Origin: Rhodospirillales bacterium
GTDB taxonomy: Bacteria > Pseudomonadota > Alphaproteobacteria > Rhodospirillales > SHVQ01
Length of the DNA: 35,352 nucleotides
Direction of reading: 5' to 3'
Assembly (NCBI GenBank): GCA_009694195.1
Contig: SHVQ01000027.1
Location: forward strand, 1 to 35,352
Shown here: positions 1-8,607 of the stretch, in pieces
Numbering within the stretch: the stretch's first letter is position 1
How the letters are laid out: each line of letters starts with the position of its first letter
The notes under the pieces: generated by a model
What the model was told of the DNA's origin: nothing
What the model saw: the letters and a program-made list of their open reading frames with translations, nothing else
Databases searched by the model: none
Position numbers and translations under genes: made by a program

Positions 1-801
1 AACGGGGGCTTCATCGGGAAGTTCAACGACGTTACCGAGCGACATCGGGCCGAAGACGAGCTCCTTGCGGCGAAAGAGCTGGCAGAGATCGCCAACCGCG
101 GAAAGACGACGTTCTTGTCTCATTTGAGCCACGAGCTCCGGACGCCCCTCAATAACATTTTGGCCTTCGCCGAGATCATGAAGGATCAGCTTGTCAAGGA
201 CGACGGCGGACGGTATCGCGAATACGCCACTTATATCTACGAAAGCGGCCGCGTGCTGCTGCAGCTCATCAATGACATCGTCGATATCGCCAAAGTGGAG
301 GCAGGGCACGTCCAGTTGCATCCGGTGCCGCTCGATATCGAGAGCGTGATCGCCGCATCGAGCCGGCTGCTCGGCGCCGAGTTCCGGAGCAAGGGCATTA
401 TCTTTTCGACCCGCGTGCCGGCAGAGTCCCCGCCGCTCATGGCAGACGAAAAATCGCTTCGCCAAATCTTTGTCAACCTTCTGTCGAATGCCGCGAAGTT
501 CACGCGTCGCGGAGGCCGCATCGCGGTGTCGGTCAAGCCGGAGGTTTCGGGCTATTACGTCGTCGAGGTCCAGGATACGGGCGTCGGTATTCCGAAGGAG
601 GACCTGCAGAAGGTCTTCATGCCGTTCGACCACTCCGATCGAGACCTTGCGGTCCGCACGCATGGCACGGGTCTCGGCCTGCCGCTCGTCAAATTTCTCA
701 TGGAACTGCACGGCGGCAGCGTGTCCATCGACAGCGATGTCGGCGTCGGGACGACGGTCGCCCTTCGGTTCCCCGCCCGAGGGCCCGTTCGCGCGGCATG
801 A
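1..801 (+). CDS. Sensor histidine kinase, 5'-truncated (HisKA + HATPase_c)
   Basis: The frame is open from base 1, so the true start lies outside the window; 266 residues are visible. The first ~37 residues (NDVTERHRAEDEL...) look like the end of a PAS/PAC sensor segment running into a coiled helix. The H-box FLSHLSHELRTPLNN follows, with the phospho-accepting His at visible residue 44. The ATPase domain shows the N-box (LLSNAAKF), G1 (DTGVGIP) and G2 (GTGLGLP). The HisKA helix (YATYIYESGRVLLQLINDIVDIAKVEAG) resembles the PleC/DivJ/PdhS-type kinases common in alphaproteobacteria. It would autophosphorylate and pass phosphate to a response regulator, which is not in the window. Its stop lies 18 bp from the stop of the convergent transporter gene. 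No link to the catabolic genes can be shown. Confidence 0.93.
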   Translation, partial: NGGFIGKFNDVTERHRAEDELLAAKELAEIANRGKTTFLSHLSHELRTPLNNILAFAEIMKDQLVKDDGGRYREYATYIYESGRVLLQLINDIVDIAKVEAGHVQLHPVPLDIESVIAASSRLLGAEFRSKGIIFSTRVPAESPPLMADEKSLRQIFVNLLSNAAKFTRRGGRIAVSVKPEVSGYYVVEVQDTGVGIPKEDLQKVFMPFDHSDRDLAVRTHGTGLGLPLVKFLMELHGGSVSIDSDVGVGTTVALRFPARGPVRAA

Positions 802-819
802 CCGACTGAGATTGAGGAA

Positions 820-1728
820 TTACGGAGCCGCCACCGGGACCACCCGGTGCGCGAGTCCATGTTCGCGGCGAAAGATGTAGAAGCCGCTGCCGACGATAAT
901 CAGCGCCCCGATGAGCGTGGTCGCGTTCGGAATGTCGTCGAACATAACAAACCCAAGCACGATCGCCCAAATCAGACTCACGTAGCCGAACTGGGATACG
1001 GTCGCCGCGGGCGCAAGCGTCAGTGCTTTGATCAGAGAGAACTGCGCGGCGGCTCCCAAGCCGCCCATCAGAATCATGAACGTCCAGCCCTCCACGTCCG
1101 GCTCAACCCAGACAAAGGGGACGAGCGCGCTGGCCCCGAGAGAGGCGACCAGAGAGCTATAGATAAACGTCGTGAGCACGGAGTCGGTGCGGCTGAGAAC
1201 CCGCGTGCTGATTTGATAGAGGGCATACAGAAACGCGCCTGTCAGGGGCACGGCGGCCACGGCATGGAATGCATCGCCCGTCGGATGAATGACAACCAGT
1301 GCGCCGGCGAATCCCACGAAGACGCATGCGATGGTGCGGGAATCGACGCGCTCGCCGAGGAGCCGCATCGACAGCAGCGCGACGATCAAGGGAGTGAGGA
1401 AAATGATCGCGCTTACGTCCGCCAGCGGAAGGTGCTTGAGACTCAGAAATAAGACGCCTGTGAATACCAGAACGAGCATCGAGCGAAGCACTTGATGACC
1501 GACGCGGGCCGTTGCCAAGAGATGCGGCAGTCGCCTGTTTAGAATGACTGCAACGAGGATCGTATTGAATGTGAATCGGGCCCACACGATTTCCGTCACG
1601 GGGTAGGTCTGGGCGAGATACTTGGCGATGGCGTCCAACAGCGTGAAGTTCAAGGCCGCGAAAATCATCCATAAGATTCCGCGGCTCGTGTTGCCGGTGG
1701 GCGAGGGTCGCGAATTGCCCTGAATCAT
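820..1728 (-). CDS. EamA/DMT-family transporter (copy 1)
   Basis: 302-residue inner-membrane protein of the drug/metabolite transporter superfamily, with ten predicted hydrophobic helices in two EamA repeats. The opening RGILWMIFAALNFTLLDAIAKYLAQTYPVTEIVWARF is the usual first-helix signature, and the second repeat ends in GALIIVGSGFYIFRRE. Members typically export amino acids, metabolites or drugs; the substrate here is unknown. The frame stays open far upstream, but the start is placed at the ATG at 1728 because homology begins just after it and the upstream part overlaps the dioxygenase gene in another frame. The ribosome site is weak. Two paralogues lie at 2767-3666 and 3663-4538, sharing the RGILWM start and the YIFRRE/YILHRE end, so the three arose by duplication. 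Confidence 0.92.
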   Translation of the reverse strand: MIQGNSRPSPTGNTSRGILWMIFAALNFTLLDAIAKYLAQTYPVTEIVWARFTFNTILVAVILNRRLPHLLATARVGHQVLRSMLVLVFTGVLFLSLKHLPLADVSAIIFLTPLIVALLSMRLLGERVDSRTIACVFVGFAGALVVIHPTGDAFHAVAAVPLTGAFLYALYQISTRVLSRTDSVLTTFIYSSLVASLGASALVPFVWVEPDVEGWTFMILMGGLGAAAQFSLIKALTLAPAATVSQFGYVSLIWAIVLGFVMFDDIPNATTLIGALIIVGSGFYIFRREHGLAHRVVPVAAP

Positions 1729-1808
1729 CGTTTTGTCGCCTGCGCGCCCGGGGAGTCTGCTGACGGAACGAGCGCCGCCGTCCACGCCCGCGCGCGAAAA
1801 GTCGCGGG

Positions 1809-2663
1809 TTAAGCGGGCCGGTCTCCGGCCATCGTTACGCGGTCCACGACGCGTCGGAACCCGTTGTAATCGTTGATGGCCAAGTGTTGGGTGCAACGGT
1901 TGTCGAAGAAGGCAACCGTGTTCTTTTCCCAATTCAGCCGGAACGTGAATTCCAGCCGCGTCGCATGACGGCAGAGAAAGTCGATCAGCGGCAGGCTCTC
2001 CTCGCGCGTCATGTCTTGGAAGCGACTGGTGAACGAGCGGTCGAGATAGAGCGACTTGCGGCGTGTTTCCGGGTGGGTGCGGACGACCGGGTGGGCGACC
2101 TCTGCCTCCGCCTCCTGTCGGCGGAGATAGCCCATCGTGCGGTTCTCCGATTCCATTTTGGAGCCGACGCCGTACACCATGGAGGCGGTATTTATCGCCT
2201 TCATGCCGTTCACCATGGTTTTCATGCCGTCCGACAGGGCCTCGTACCCGAGATAAAGGTTCGCAAAAGCCGTGTCGCCGTCGCGGGGCGGAACCTCGCG
2301 CGCGTACAAGATCGTCCCCATCGACGGCGCTTCGAAGAACGGCACGTCGGAGTGCCAGTTGGTCCCCCCAAAGGCCTGCTTGTCCGTGGGTTCCTTGATG
2401 ATCCGGATGATCTCCGGGTGGCCGTCGAGGGGCTTCACATAAGGATGCACGTCGAGCGCACCGAATCTCCGGCCGAACGCCTTGTGCTGCTCCACCGAGA
2501 GGACTTGGTCGCGAAGACAAATGACGAGGTGTTCGAGGAACGCCCGGCGGATCTCGGCGATCGTCTCGCCATCGAGATCGCGCGCGAGGTCGACGCCGCA
2601 GATTTCCGCGCCCAAGGCGCCGGACATCGGGCGAACCTCAATGCGTTGGTAAGTCGCCGTCAT
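1809..2663 (-). CDS. TauD/TfdA-family 2-oxoglutarate-dependent dioxygenase
   Basis: 284 residues, full length for the TauD family. The Fe(II) triad is visible: His104 and Asp106 in NWHSDVPF and distal His260 in RCTQHLAINDY. Arg270/271 (NGFRRVVDRV) fits the 2-oxoglutarate carboxylate contact. Such enzymes hydroxylate a carbon next to a sulfonate, ether, amine or similar group, coupled to decarboxylation of 2-oxoglutarate. E. coli TauD releases sulfite from taurine, but the substrate here is not deducible. The start has a good ribosome site (GGGAGAAAC before ATG). It lies between DMT transporter genes on the same strand, 80 bp upstream of copy 1. It could produce or consume the compound that the transporters move; this is inference only. 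Confidence 0.93.
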   Translation of the reverse strand: MTATYQRIEVRPMSGALGAEICGVDLARDLDGETIAEIRRAFLEHLVICLRDQVLSVEQHKAFGRRFGALDVHPYVKPLDGHPEIIRIIKEPTDKQAFGGTNWHSDVPFFEAPSMGTILYAREVPPRDGDTAFANLYLGYEALSDGMKTMVNGMKAINTASMVYGVGSKMESENRTMGYLRRQEAEAEVAHPVVRTHPETRRKSLYLDRSFTSRFQDMTREESLPLIDFLCRHATRLEFTFRLNWEKNTVAFFDNRCTQHLAINDYNGFRRVVDRVTMAGDRPA

Positions 2664-2766
2664 GTTTCTCCCTCAAGGATTTTTCCGATTGAGATCATTG
2701 GGAAGCACACGTTGGCGAGAATCCTATCGAGCGCTCTTCCCAATGTAAAGAGAAGCAGCGTCGTTT

Positions 2767-3666
2767 TCAGGGGAGCGGGGTTCTCGATGTCCGTGTGTTC
2801 CGTTCGCGGCGAAAGATGTAGAGGCCGCCCGCAACGATCAGCAGCGCGCCGACGATCGTCCACGGATCCGGAAAGTCGCCGAAGATGAAGTATCCGTAGA
2901 GTGTGACCCAGATGAGAATCGCGTACCCAAACGGCGATGCGATCGACGCCGGCGCCGCCGCGAGGCCCTTGATCACCAAGAAATGCCCGGCGCCCCCGAG
3001 CAGACCAACCAGGGCCATGAAAAACCAACCCGCCGCATCCGGCGTGATCCAAAACAGCGGCAGCGCGGCGCTCGTCGCGATCACGCCGACCAACCCGGCG
3101 TAAGCAAAGGTGGTCATCGGCCCGTCGCTGGAACTGATGGATCGCGTGAGGATTTGATAAGCCGCGTAGCAGCAGGCGGCGGCGAAGGGGAGGAGCGCCG
3201 GCATCTGCAGCACGCCGAAGCCGGGACGCGTAATGATGAGGGCGCCGATGAACCCGACGGCAGCACCCGCCCAGCGGCGAGTTCCCACGTGCTCTCCGAG
3301 AAGAGGCGCGGAGAGCACGGTGACCAGGATAGGCGCGGTAAACATGATCGCGCTCGATTCGGCGAGAGGAATGAAATAAAGCCCGGCGAAAAAGCACGCC
3401 GACGTCAGGAACAGCAGGATCGATCGGGCGATCTGCAGCCCGAGCTTCCTGGTTCTCATCGCGGGCACGAGCCGGTGACGAAGCAGGATCACGAGCAGCA
3501 CGGAGTGGAAGAAATAGCGCGCCCAGACGACCTCCGCGATCGGATAGGTCTTGTAGAGATACTTCGCCGAGGCATTCATGGTTGCAAAGAGGACGGAGGC
3601 GAGAATCATCCAGAGTATTCCCCGGCGGATGTTCGTGGGGTTCGGGGACGGCCCGTCGGCGGTCAT
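2767..3666 (-). CDS. EamA/DMT-family transporter (copy 2)
   Basis: 299-residue multispanning transporter with two EamA repeats, opening RRGILWMILASVLFATMNASAKYLYKTYPIAEVVWARY. The start at 3666 overlaps the stop of the upstream copy at 3663 in an ATGA arrangement, which favours translational coupling and settles the start choice over a longer open frame. The C-terminus ends in an Arg-rich cytosolic tail (YIFRRERNTRTSRT). The family usually exports small metabolites across the inner membrane, and the substrate is unknown. Whether copies 2 and 3 form a heterodimer or act separately cannot be said; known EamA proteins with ten helices generally act alone or as homodimers. Confidence 0.92.
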   Translation of the reverse strand: MTADGPSPNPTNIRRGILWMILASVLFATMNASAKYLYKTYPIAEVVWARYFFHSVLLVILLRHRLVPAMRTRKLGLQIARSILLFLTSACFFAGLYFIPLAESSAIMFTAPILVTVLSAPLLGEHVGTRRWAGAAVGFIGALIITRPGFGVLQMPALLPFAAACCYAAYQILTRSISSSDGPMTTFAYAGLVGVIATSAALPLFWITPDAAGWFFMALVGLLGGAGHFLVIKGLAAAPASIASPFGYAILIWVTLYGYFIFGDFPDPWTIVGALLIVAGGLYIFRRERNTRTSRTPLP

Positions 3667-4538
3667 GGACGTTCGACCAGATGACGCCGCAGGTGTTCGC
3701 GATGGAGGATGTAAAGGCCGCTTGCGACGATAATGGTGGCGCCGATGGCCGTCCAGACGTCGGGAATGTCTCCGAAGATCACATAGCCGAGGAGGGCGGC
3801 CCACGCGAGCCCGGAATAGGCATAGGGGCTAATCGCGGGGGCCGGCGCGTACGAATAGGCCTTGATGAGCATGAAATGACCGACGCCGGCGAGGACGCCC
3901 ATCGCGATCATGAGTGTCCACCCCGCAGTATCGGGCGCAACCCAGAAAAAAGGCGCGGCGGCGCTCGTCGCCACGACGCCGAGCGTTCCGGTGTGGATGA
4001 GGATCGTGAGCACGGGATCCGACCGGTTGAGCAACCGAGTGCAGATCTGGAAAAGCCCGTTGCAGAGCGCGGCAGTCAAGATGGCCAGCGACGCCGTGTT
4101 CATCATCTCGAGGCCAGGGCGAATGATGACCACCGCGCCCGTGAAGCCTGCCGCCACGGCAATCCAACGGTGGAGCCCGACCCGCTCGCCCAGAATCGGC
4201 ATTGCCAGGGCCGTGACCAGGACCGGCGTCAGCGCCATGATGGCGTTGGCGTCGGCCAGAGGAATGTATTGGACGGCGTCGAAGTAGAGGACCCCCGTCG
4301 CAAGGATGAGAAACGAGCGAAAGAGCTGAAGGCCCAGCCGGGGGCTGCGGAGGTGCTTCAGCAATCGTCGGTTCAGGATCAATGCGAGGAACAGCATGTT
4401 GAACGCGAACCGCGCCCAGATGACTTGCGGGACGGGGTAAAACTGGACCAGGTACTTCCCAACCGTGTCGATGCTGACCATGACCACCATGGTGAGCAGC
4501 ATCCACAGAATCCCGCGTTGCGTGTCTGAGAGAGGCAT
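3663..4538 (-). CDS. EamA/DMT-family transporter (copy 3)
   Basis: 291 residues with ten hydrophobic helices and two EamA repeats, opening MPLSDTQRGILWMLLTMVVMVSIDTVGKYLVQFYPV. It is the first gene of an overlapping pair with copy 2. No clear Shine-Dalgarno sequence precedes the ATG at 4538. A strong hairpin (4554-4583) sits only about 16 bp upstream of that start, so expression may depend on readthrough from the aminotransferase gene or on a promoter hidden in its 3' end. The family exports small metabolites; no substrate can be assigned. Its divergence from copies 1 and 2 suggests an old duplication. Confidence 0.92.
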   Translation of the reverse strand: MPLSDTQRGILWMLLTMVVMVSIDTVGKYLVQFYPVPQVIWARFAFNMLFLALILNRRLLKHLRSPRLGLQLFRSFLILATGVLYFDAVQYIPLADANAIMALTPVLVTALAMPILGERVGLHRWIAVAAGFTGAVVIIRPGLEMMNTASLAILTAALCNGLFQICTRLLNRSDPVLTILIHTGTLGVVATSAAAPFFWVAPDTAGWTLMIAMGVLAGVGHFMLIKAYSYAPAPAISPYAYSGLAWAALLGYVIFGDIPDVWTAIGATIIVASGLYILHREHLRRHLVERP

Positions 4539-4553
4539 GATGGGCGCAAAGAC

Positions 4554-4583
4554 GAACGGCGAGGGTTATGGCCCTCGCCGTTC
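4554..4583 (-). terminator. Hairpin terminator after the class-III aminotransferase
   Basis: A 12-bp perfect stem (arms 4554-4565 and 4572-4583) encloses the hexanucleotide loop TTATGG. It lies 28 bp past the aminotransferase stop on the minus strand. A moderately T-rich run (TCGTCTTTG) follows, so intrinsic termination is plausible but not ideal. The same hairpin falls in the leader of the next minus-strand gene, transporter copy 3. Confidence 0.6.
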
Positions 4584-4610
4584 CGTCAAGGCAAGCTCGT
4601 CCGTGGTTCG

Positions 4611-5933
4611 TTACTGGGCCGCCGCCTGCTTTCGCGAAATCTCCCGCAATCCCGCGAGGACGGTCTCCGACAAGCGGTCGACGTCTGCCTCGCCCACGAC
4701 GGTTGAGATGTTCCCCATTCCGGTTGGCGCCAGGAGGAACCCGTGGTCGAGAAGATATTCGGAGAGAGCCGCGACCATCTTCTTCTGCGCGGCCGATGCG
4801 AAGGTCGAGCGATAGTCGGTGAATTCATCGGTCGAGAAGTGGAACCGGAAGAGCGATCCCATGCCCGTCACTTGTCCCGGAATGCCGGCGGCCTTGAAGG
4901 CCTCGGCGATCTGCTTCCGCGCACGCTCGCCCAGACGGTTGATGTAATCCATCCGGTCCTTCGTCAGGTGCTTCATCGCCGCCGCGCCGGCGGTCATGGT
5001 GACGGGGTTCGCGTTGAACGTCCCGGCGTGGGGAGCCTTGGGCTTTCCCTTGCTGGGGTCGAACACGGACATGACGTCGGCTCGCCCGCCGACCGCTCCG
5101 ACCGGGAAACCTCCGCCGATGGTCTTGGCGATGGCGGTCAGGTCGGGCGCAAAGCCGAATTCGCCCTGCGCGCCGCCGAGGCCGAGCCGGAAGGTGATCA
5201 CCTCATCGAACAGCAGCAGCACGCCGTTCTTCTTGCAGAAATCGCGGATCATATTCAGAAAGTCGGGTCTTGCGCGGACGAGGCCGGCCTGGTTCGGAAC
5301 CGGATCGATCACGATGCACGCGAGCTCCTTCCCATGCGCGGAAAGGATGCGCTCCGCGTCTTCAGTCTTGTTGAACGGGATGACCACGACATTGTCGAGC
5401 ACGCCCTGCGGCGTCCCGTCCGAGTAAGCCATTGACCGCGGCTCGTTCCCCCAGTTCTCCGGAGTCGTCGCCATGCTGACTTCGGCAAAATCGTAGCTTC
5501 CGTGATAGCAGCCTTCGCACTTCGCGATCTTCGGCCGGCCGGTAAACGCGCGCGCCGCCTTGATCGCCATCATCACCGCCTCGGAGCCCGAGTTGGTGTA
5601 ACGCATGCGTTCGAACGTCGTCACGCGCTCGCAAAGGATCTCGGAGAGCAGGATTTCGGATTCCGTCGCCATGCCGATCGCCGTCAAATTGTCGAGCTGC
5701 TTGCGGACGGCCTCCATGACCACGGGATGCCGGTGACCATGAACGAGGGATGTGTAGTTATTGAGAAAGTCGGTCCGCTTGACGCCGTCCACGTCGATGA
5801 TGGTCTTGCCTTCCGCCGACTGTGCGTAGATGGGATGCGGCAGGCGAAACACGGACGTGCGGCTGTTTCCGCCCGGCAGGACCTTGCAGGCGCGCTCGTA
5901 CAATTCGGCCGAACGTGTTGTCTTCGTGGTCAT
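4611..5933 (-). CDS. Class-III PLP aminotransferase, glutamate-1-semialdehyde aminomutase-like
   Basis: 440 residues, full length for fold-type I class-III enzymes. Visible features are the phosphate-binding NSGSEA (residues 114-119), the ring-stacking CYHG (Y143-H144), the FDEV pyridine-N aspartate (Asp243) and the Schiff-base Lys270 in AIAKTIGGGFPVGA. The sequence is closest in style to HemL, but there are no tetrapyrrole genes nearby and it sits among catabolic hydrolases. A catabolic amino-group transfer or aminomutase role is therefore more likely than haem synthesis. In ectoine breakdown a class-III enzyme (DoeD) transaminates diaminobutyrate; this protein is a possible but unproven counterpart. 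The ATG at 5933 has a strong ribosome site (GGAAGGAGA) and matches the usual HemL-family N-terminus. It follows the M24 gene on the same strand by 78 bp and ends at a hairpin. Confidence 0.92.
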   Translation of the reverse strand: MTTKTTRSAELYERACKVLPGGNSRTSVFRLPHPIYAQSAEGKTIIDVDGVKRTDFLNNYTSLVHGHRHPVVMEAVRKQLDNLTAIGMATESEILLSEILCERVTTFERMRYTNSGSEAVMMAIKAARAFTGRPKIAKCEGCYHGSYDFAEVSMATTPENWGNEPRSMAYSDGTPQGVLDNVVVIPFNKTEDAERILSAHGKELACIVIDPVPNQAGLVRARPDFLNMIRDFCKKNGVLLLFDEVITFRLGLGGAQGEFGFAPDLTAIAKTIGGGFPVGAVGGRADVMSVFDPSKGKPKAPHAGTFNANPVTMTAGAAAMKHLTKDRMDYINRLGERARKQIAEAFKAAGIPGQVTGMGSLFRFHFSTDEFTDYRSTFASAAQKKMVAALSEYLLDHGFLLAPTGMGNISTVVGEADVDRLSETVLAGLREISRKQAAAQ

Positions 5934-6011
5934 TGATGGATTCTCCTTCCTTTGATGCCCGTCCGGCCGGCGCTCGACGCGCCACGCCCGGCGGGTTTCA
6001 TGCATGGGTCC

Positions 6012-7178
6012 TTAGAACAGCGCGCGGTCGATGGAATTCAACGGCCGGTTCCCGGACGCCGTGACGACGGAGGTTTCGCTGGCACCCGTTGTGAACCGCC
6101 CATAATCGCATAACGTAACGGGAATGTGAAACACCATCCCCGGTTTCAGGACCGTCTTGTTCTCGGGCGCCAGGTCGATGACATCGCCCTCGCCCCAGCC
6201 GGGCGCGAACGCGATTCCCATGGAGTAGCCGGAGCGCTTGCGGAAATGATCCGTGAGCCCGGCCTTGTCGATGGTCCGCTGGACCGCGTTATGGACGTCG
6301 GCGCATGTGTTTCCAGGCTTGAGCTTGGCAAGCGCCGCTTCCAGTCCTTCCACGCACGTGTCGCGGAACCGGCGAACCTTGTCGGGGACGGGGGGCACGC
6401 AGGCCGTCCGGAACATGGCCGAATGGTAACGGTTATAGGCGGCCGCGATCTCGAGTGTGAACGTGTCGCCCGGGCCCTGTGCGCGCCTCCGCCACACGGC
6501 GTGACGGAGACCCGAGCGGGGGCCGCTGCAGAGGAATGGTCCCATGGCGACCCATTCGGAGCCCGCCCGGAACATCGCGTCGTGGACGGCGGCCGCGACC
6601 TCGTTTTCACTCACGCCGACGCGGATCAAGGGCAGCGCGGCTCTGGTCGCGGCCTCGACCGCCGTCGCGGCGCGCTCGATGCAATCGAGCTCGGCCTGGG
6701 ATTTGATCGCGCGAAGCGGCTCCACGATGCGGGATCCGTCGCCGAGCTTGCCGAGCGCCTTCTCCAGTTTTTCGTACATGTCGACCGGAATGAACCAGCT
6801 CGTGCGCTCGATCGCCACGCGGCGGCCTTTCCATCCGCGCTTCTTGATGATTTCGGCGACCGACTCGATCTGCTTGGTGAGCTCGTAATACATCGCGATA
6901 TCGGCGATGAACGTGTTGGCCCGGGCCTGAGGGCCTTCCAGCTCCCAGAGGATGAGGAAGGGCTCGCCTTTGGCGGGCACGCCCAGGCACTGAAACGTGT
7001 AGTAGCCGACCGTTTGCTGACCGCAGAGAAAGAAGATGTTTTCTGGCTTGGTCACCAGCAGCAGCTCGATTTTCTTCTTCTTCAGAATTTCTCGGAGCTC
7101 ATCCTGGCGGCGCTCGTACTCCTTCCTTTCGAACACGACATCAGAGCCGGCGACGACGTTGATCGTTGGATCGAACAT
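6012..7178 (-). CDS. M24/creatinase-fold hydrolase, DoeA-like, metal site degenerate (type I)
   Basis: 388 residues: a creatinase N-terminal domain (about 20-155) and a pita-bread catalytic domain (about 165-388). The substrate histidine expected before the first ligand is present (His226 in GLRHAVW). The five usual metal ligands are mostly gone: Glu243 replaces the first Asp, Ala the second, GYSMG replaces the GHGxG histidine, and FHIP replaces the IEPG glutamate; only the last Glu (ASET) remains. A WGEG segment and KRSGYSMG resemble ectoine hydrolase DoeA/EutD. Likely action is metal-free or altered-metal opening of a C-N bond in a small molecule, not proteolysis. CGGAG lies 6 bp before the ATG. 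It is closest by eye to the gene at 8608 (shared PENIF, GQQT, YTFQCLGVP). It is divergent from the M20 gene at 7383 and cotranscribable with the aminotransferase. Confidence 0.9.
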   Translation of the reverse strand: MFDPTINVVAGSDVVFERKEYERRQDELREILKKKKIELLLVTKPENIFFLCGQQTVGYYTFQCLGVPAKGEPFLILWELEGPQARANTFIADIAMYYELTKQIESVAEIIKKRGWKGRRVAIERTSWFIPVDMYEKLEKALGKLGDGSRIVEPLRAIKSQAELDCIERAATAVEAATRAALPLIRVGVSENEVAAAVHDAMFRAGSEWVAMGPFLCSGPRSGLRHAVWRRRAQGPGDTFTLEIAAAYNRYHSAMFRTACVPPVPDKVRRFRDTCVEGLEAALAKLKPGNTCADVHNAVQRTIDKAGLTDHFRKRSGYSMGIAFAPGWGEGDVIDLAPENKTVLKPGMVFHIPVTLCDYGRFTTGASETSVVTASGNRPLNSIDRALF

Positions 7179-7287
7179 GATGTGCTCCGGGAAAGGCGCG
7201 AGTGCGGAATAAAGAGGGCTCGACTGTATTGCCTTTGGGTCCCGATTTCCAGCCGCTGATCGTTGTCGGGTGCCGGCAAATTTTCTA

Positions 7288-7316
7288 CTGCCAAGCCCGC
7301 GTAACCTGGGTATCAT
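7288..7316 (+). promoter_or_regulatory. Candidate sigma-70-type promoter for the M20 gene
   Basis: CTGCCA at 7288-7293 (4 of 6 to TTGACA) and TATCAT at 7311-7316 (5 of 6 to TATAAT) are separated by 17 bp. They lie about 67 bp upstream of the ATG at 7383, in the divergent gap between two enzyme genes. The call is by eye, with no expression evidence. Confidence 0.4.
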
Positions 7317-7382
7317 CCCACTCCCGCACGTCAGCCCGACCTGTCAATTCAGATCCATTTCCGCGACGCTCGAGGAACTGCC

Positions 7383-8558
7383 ATGACTGCTTCGCCCGAC
7401 AAGGCCCGTATGATCGATCGGCTGGAGAAGCTGGTCGGCATCAACACGGAAAATCCGCCCGGCCACGAAGCTCAAGCCGCGGCTTACCTCGCCGGCGAGA
7501 TGAAGGCCTTGGGGTTCGAGGTCGAGCTTCGTGAGCTCCAGCCGGGCCGCTCTAATGTGATCGCGCGCTACATCAACGGTCCCGGCCCCGTGTTCGCCTT
7601 CAATTCCCACCTCGACGTAGTTCCGGCCGGCGATGGGTGGAGCACCGCGCCGTTCAAGCTGACCGACAAGGGGGACGGACGTCTCTACGGGCGTGGCTCC
7701 TGCGATGCCAAGGGGCCGATCGTCGCCATGGTCGAAGCCGGCCGCCTGCTGCTGGCGGAGAAGGGCAAGTGGTCCGGCGAGCTGCTGCTTGTCTTCGTGT
7801 TCGACGAGGAGATCGGCAGCGCGGGGGCCAAGGAATACGCCAAGACGCGGCCGCACGTGAATTTCGCGGTGATCGGCGAGCCGACCCTGAACAAGGTCGC
7901 CGCCGCCCACAAAGGCGCGATCCGCCCATACATTCGGGTCAACGGCCAGATGGCCCATTCCGGGACGCCAGAGCTCGGCGTGAATGCCGCCATCAAGGCG
8001 ACGCATCTCCTTCAGATGTTCGACGAATACCATCACAAAGTGCTCCTGAAGCGCGAGCATCCGCTGGTCGGCAAGGCCAGTCTCACGATCACGCGGCTTA
8101 TTGCCGGCCTCGGCGACAACATCGTTCCGCCGTCCTGTGAATTCCTCGTCGACCGCCGCATGATTCCGGGCGAAGGCCACGATCAGGCGTTGAAGGAGAT
8201 CCAGGACATCATGGCCCGGGCAAAAGAACAGTTCGATGTCGACTCCGAGATCGTCGAATTCAAGCCCACATCCGGCCCGGCGAGCGAAACGCCGCTCGAC
8301 GACGCGGTCGTTCGCGAGTCCATGGCGGCGGCAGAAGCGATCACCGGGGAGAAGCACGACCCGGTCGGCCTGTCCGGGGGGTGCGATCTCGTCCACTTCC
8401 GCTCGATCGGCGCGAGCGGCGTCGTGATGGGCCCGGGCAGCCTCGCCGTCGCTCACAAGCCGAACGAGTTCATTCCCATCAACGAATTCATCGACGCAAG
8501 CCTGATCTACCGGGATACGGTGTTACGCCTGCTGCACGAAGTCGGCGCAACCCGCTGA
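7383..8558 (+). CDS. M20-family metallopeptidase/deacylase (ArgE/DapE/CPG2-like)
   Basis: 391 residues, typical of M20A. Di-zinc site residues are visible: His76 and Asp78 (SHLDVVP), bridging Asp108 (GRGSCDAKG), catalytic Glu142 and ligand Glu143 (DEEIGS), Glu166 (IGEPT), and a C-terminal His in AHKPNEF. A dimerisation (lid) domain lies between about 180 and 290. These cytosolic enzymes remove acyl groups from N-acyl amino acids or cleave C-terminal residues; ArgE (acetylornithine) and DapE (succinyl-diaminopimelate) are the best-known types. The catabolic surroundings argue against a biosynthetic DapE. It starts a plus-strand run with two M24 genes (gaps of 49 and 29 bp), so it probably shares a pathway with them, for example deacylating their product. 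Confidence 0.92.
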   Translation: MTASPDKARMIDRLEKLVGINTENPPGHEAQAAAYLAGEMKALGFEVELRELQPGRSNVIARYINGPGPVFAFNSHLDVVPAGDGWSTAPFKLTDKGDGRLYGRGSCDAKGPIVAMVEAGRLLLAEKGKWSGELLLVFVFDEEIGSAGAKEYAKTRPHVNFAVIGEPTLNKVAAAHKGAIRPYIRVNGQMAHSGTPELGVNAAIKATHLLQMFDEYHHKVLLKREHPLVGKASLTITRLIAGLGDNIVPPSCEFLVDRRMIPGEGHDQALKEIQDIMARAKEQFDVDSEIVEFKPTSGPASETPLDDAVVRESMAAAEAITGEKHDPVGLSGGCDLVHFRSIGASGVVMGPGSLAVAHKPNEFIPINEFIDASLIYRDTVLRLLHEVGATR

Positions 8559-8607
8559 TCGCAACCAAACTGGTTTTCAAGAAAATCAAACGAAGAGGAG
8601 GGACACC

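Noticed and set aside
1729..2520. Open minus-strand frame continuing upstream of transporter copy 1, as if an N-terminal fusion
   Set aside because: It overlaps the TauD-family gene in another frame, is rich in Arg, Gly and Pro, and shows no domain; transporter homology starts only after 1728.
820..4538. Mobile-element origin for the repeated transporter genes
   Set aside because: No transposase, target-site duplication or terminal repeat is seen; ordinary gene duplication is sufficient.
4611..5933. Aminotransferase as HemL for tetrapyrrole synthesis
   Set aside because: The fold and motifs fit, but the context is catabolic and no haem genes are near; the specific name was not assigned.
7383..8558. 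M20 enzyme as DapE or ArgE by name
   Set aside because: The motifs are common to many M20 enzymes, and the neighbours are catabolic, so only the family is called.
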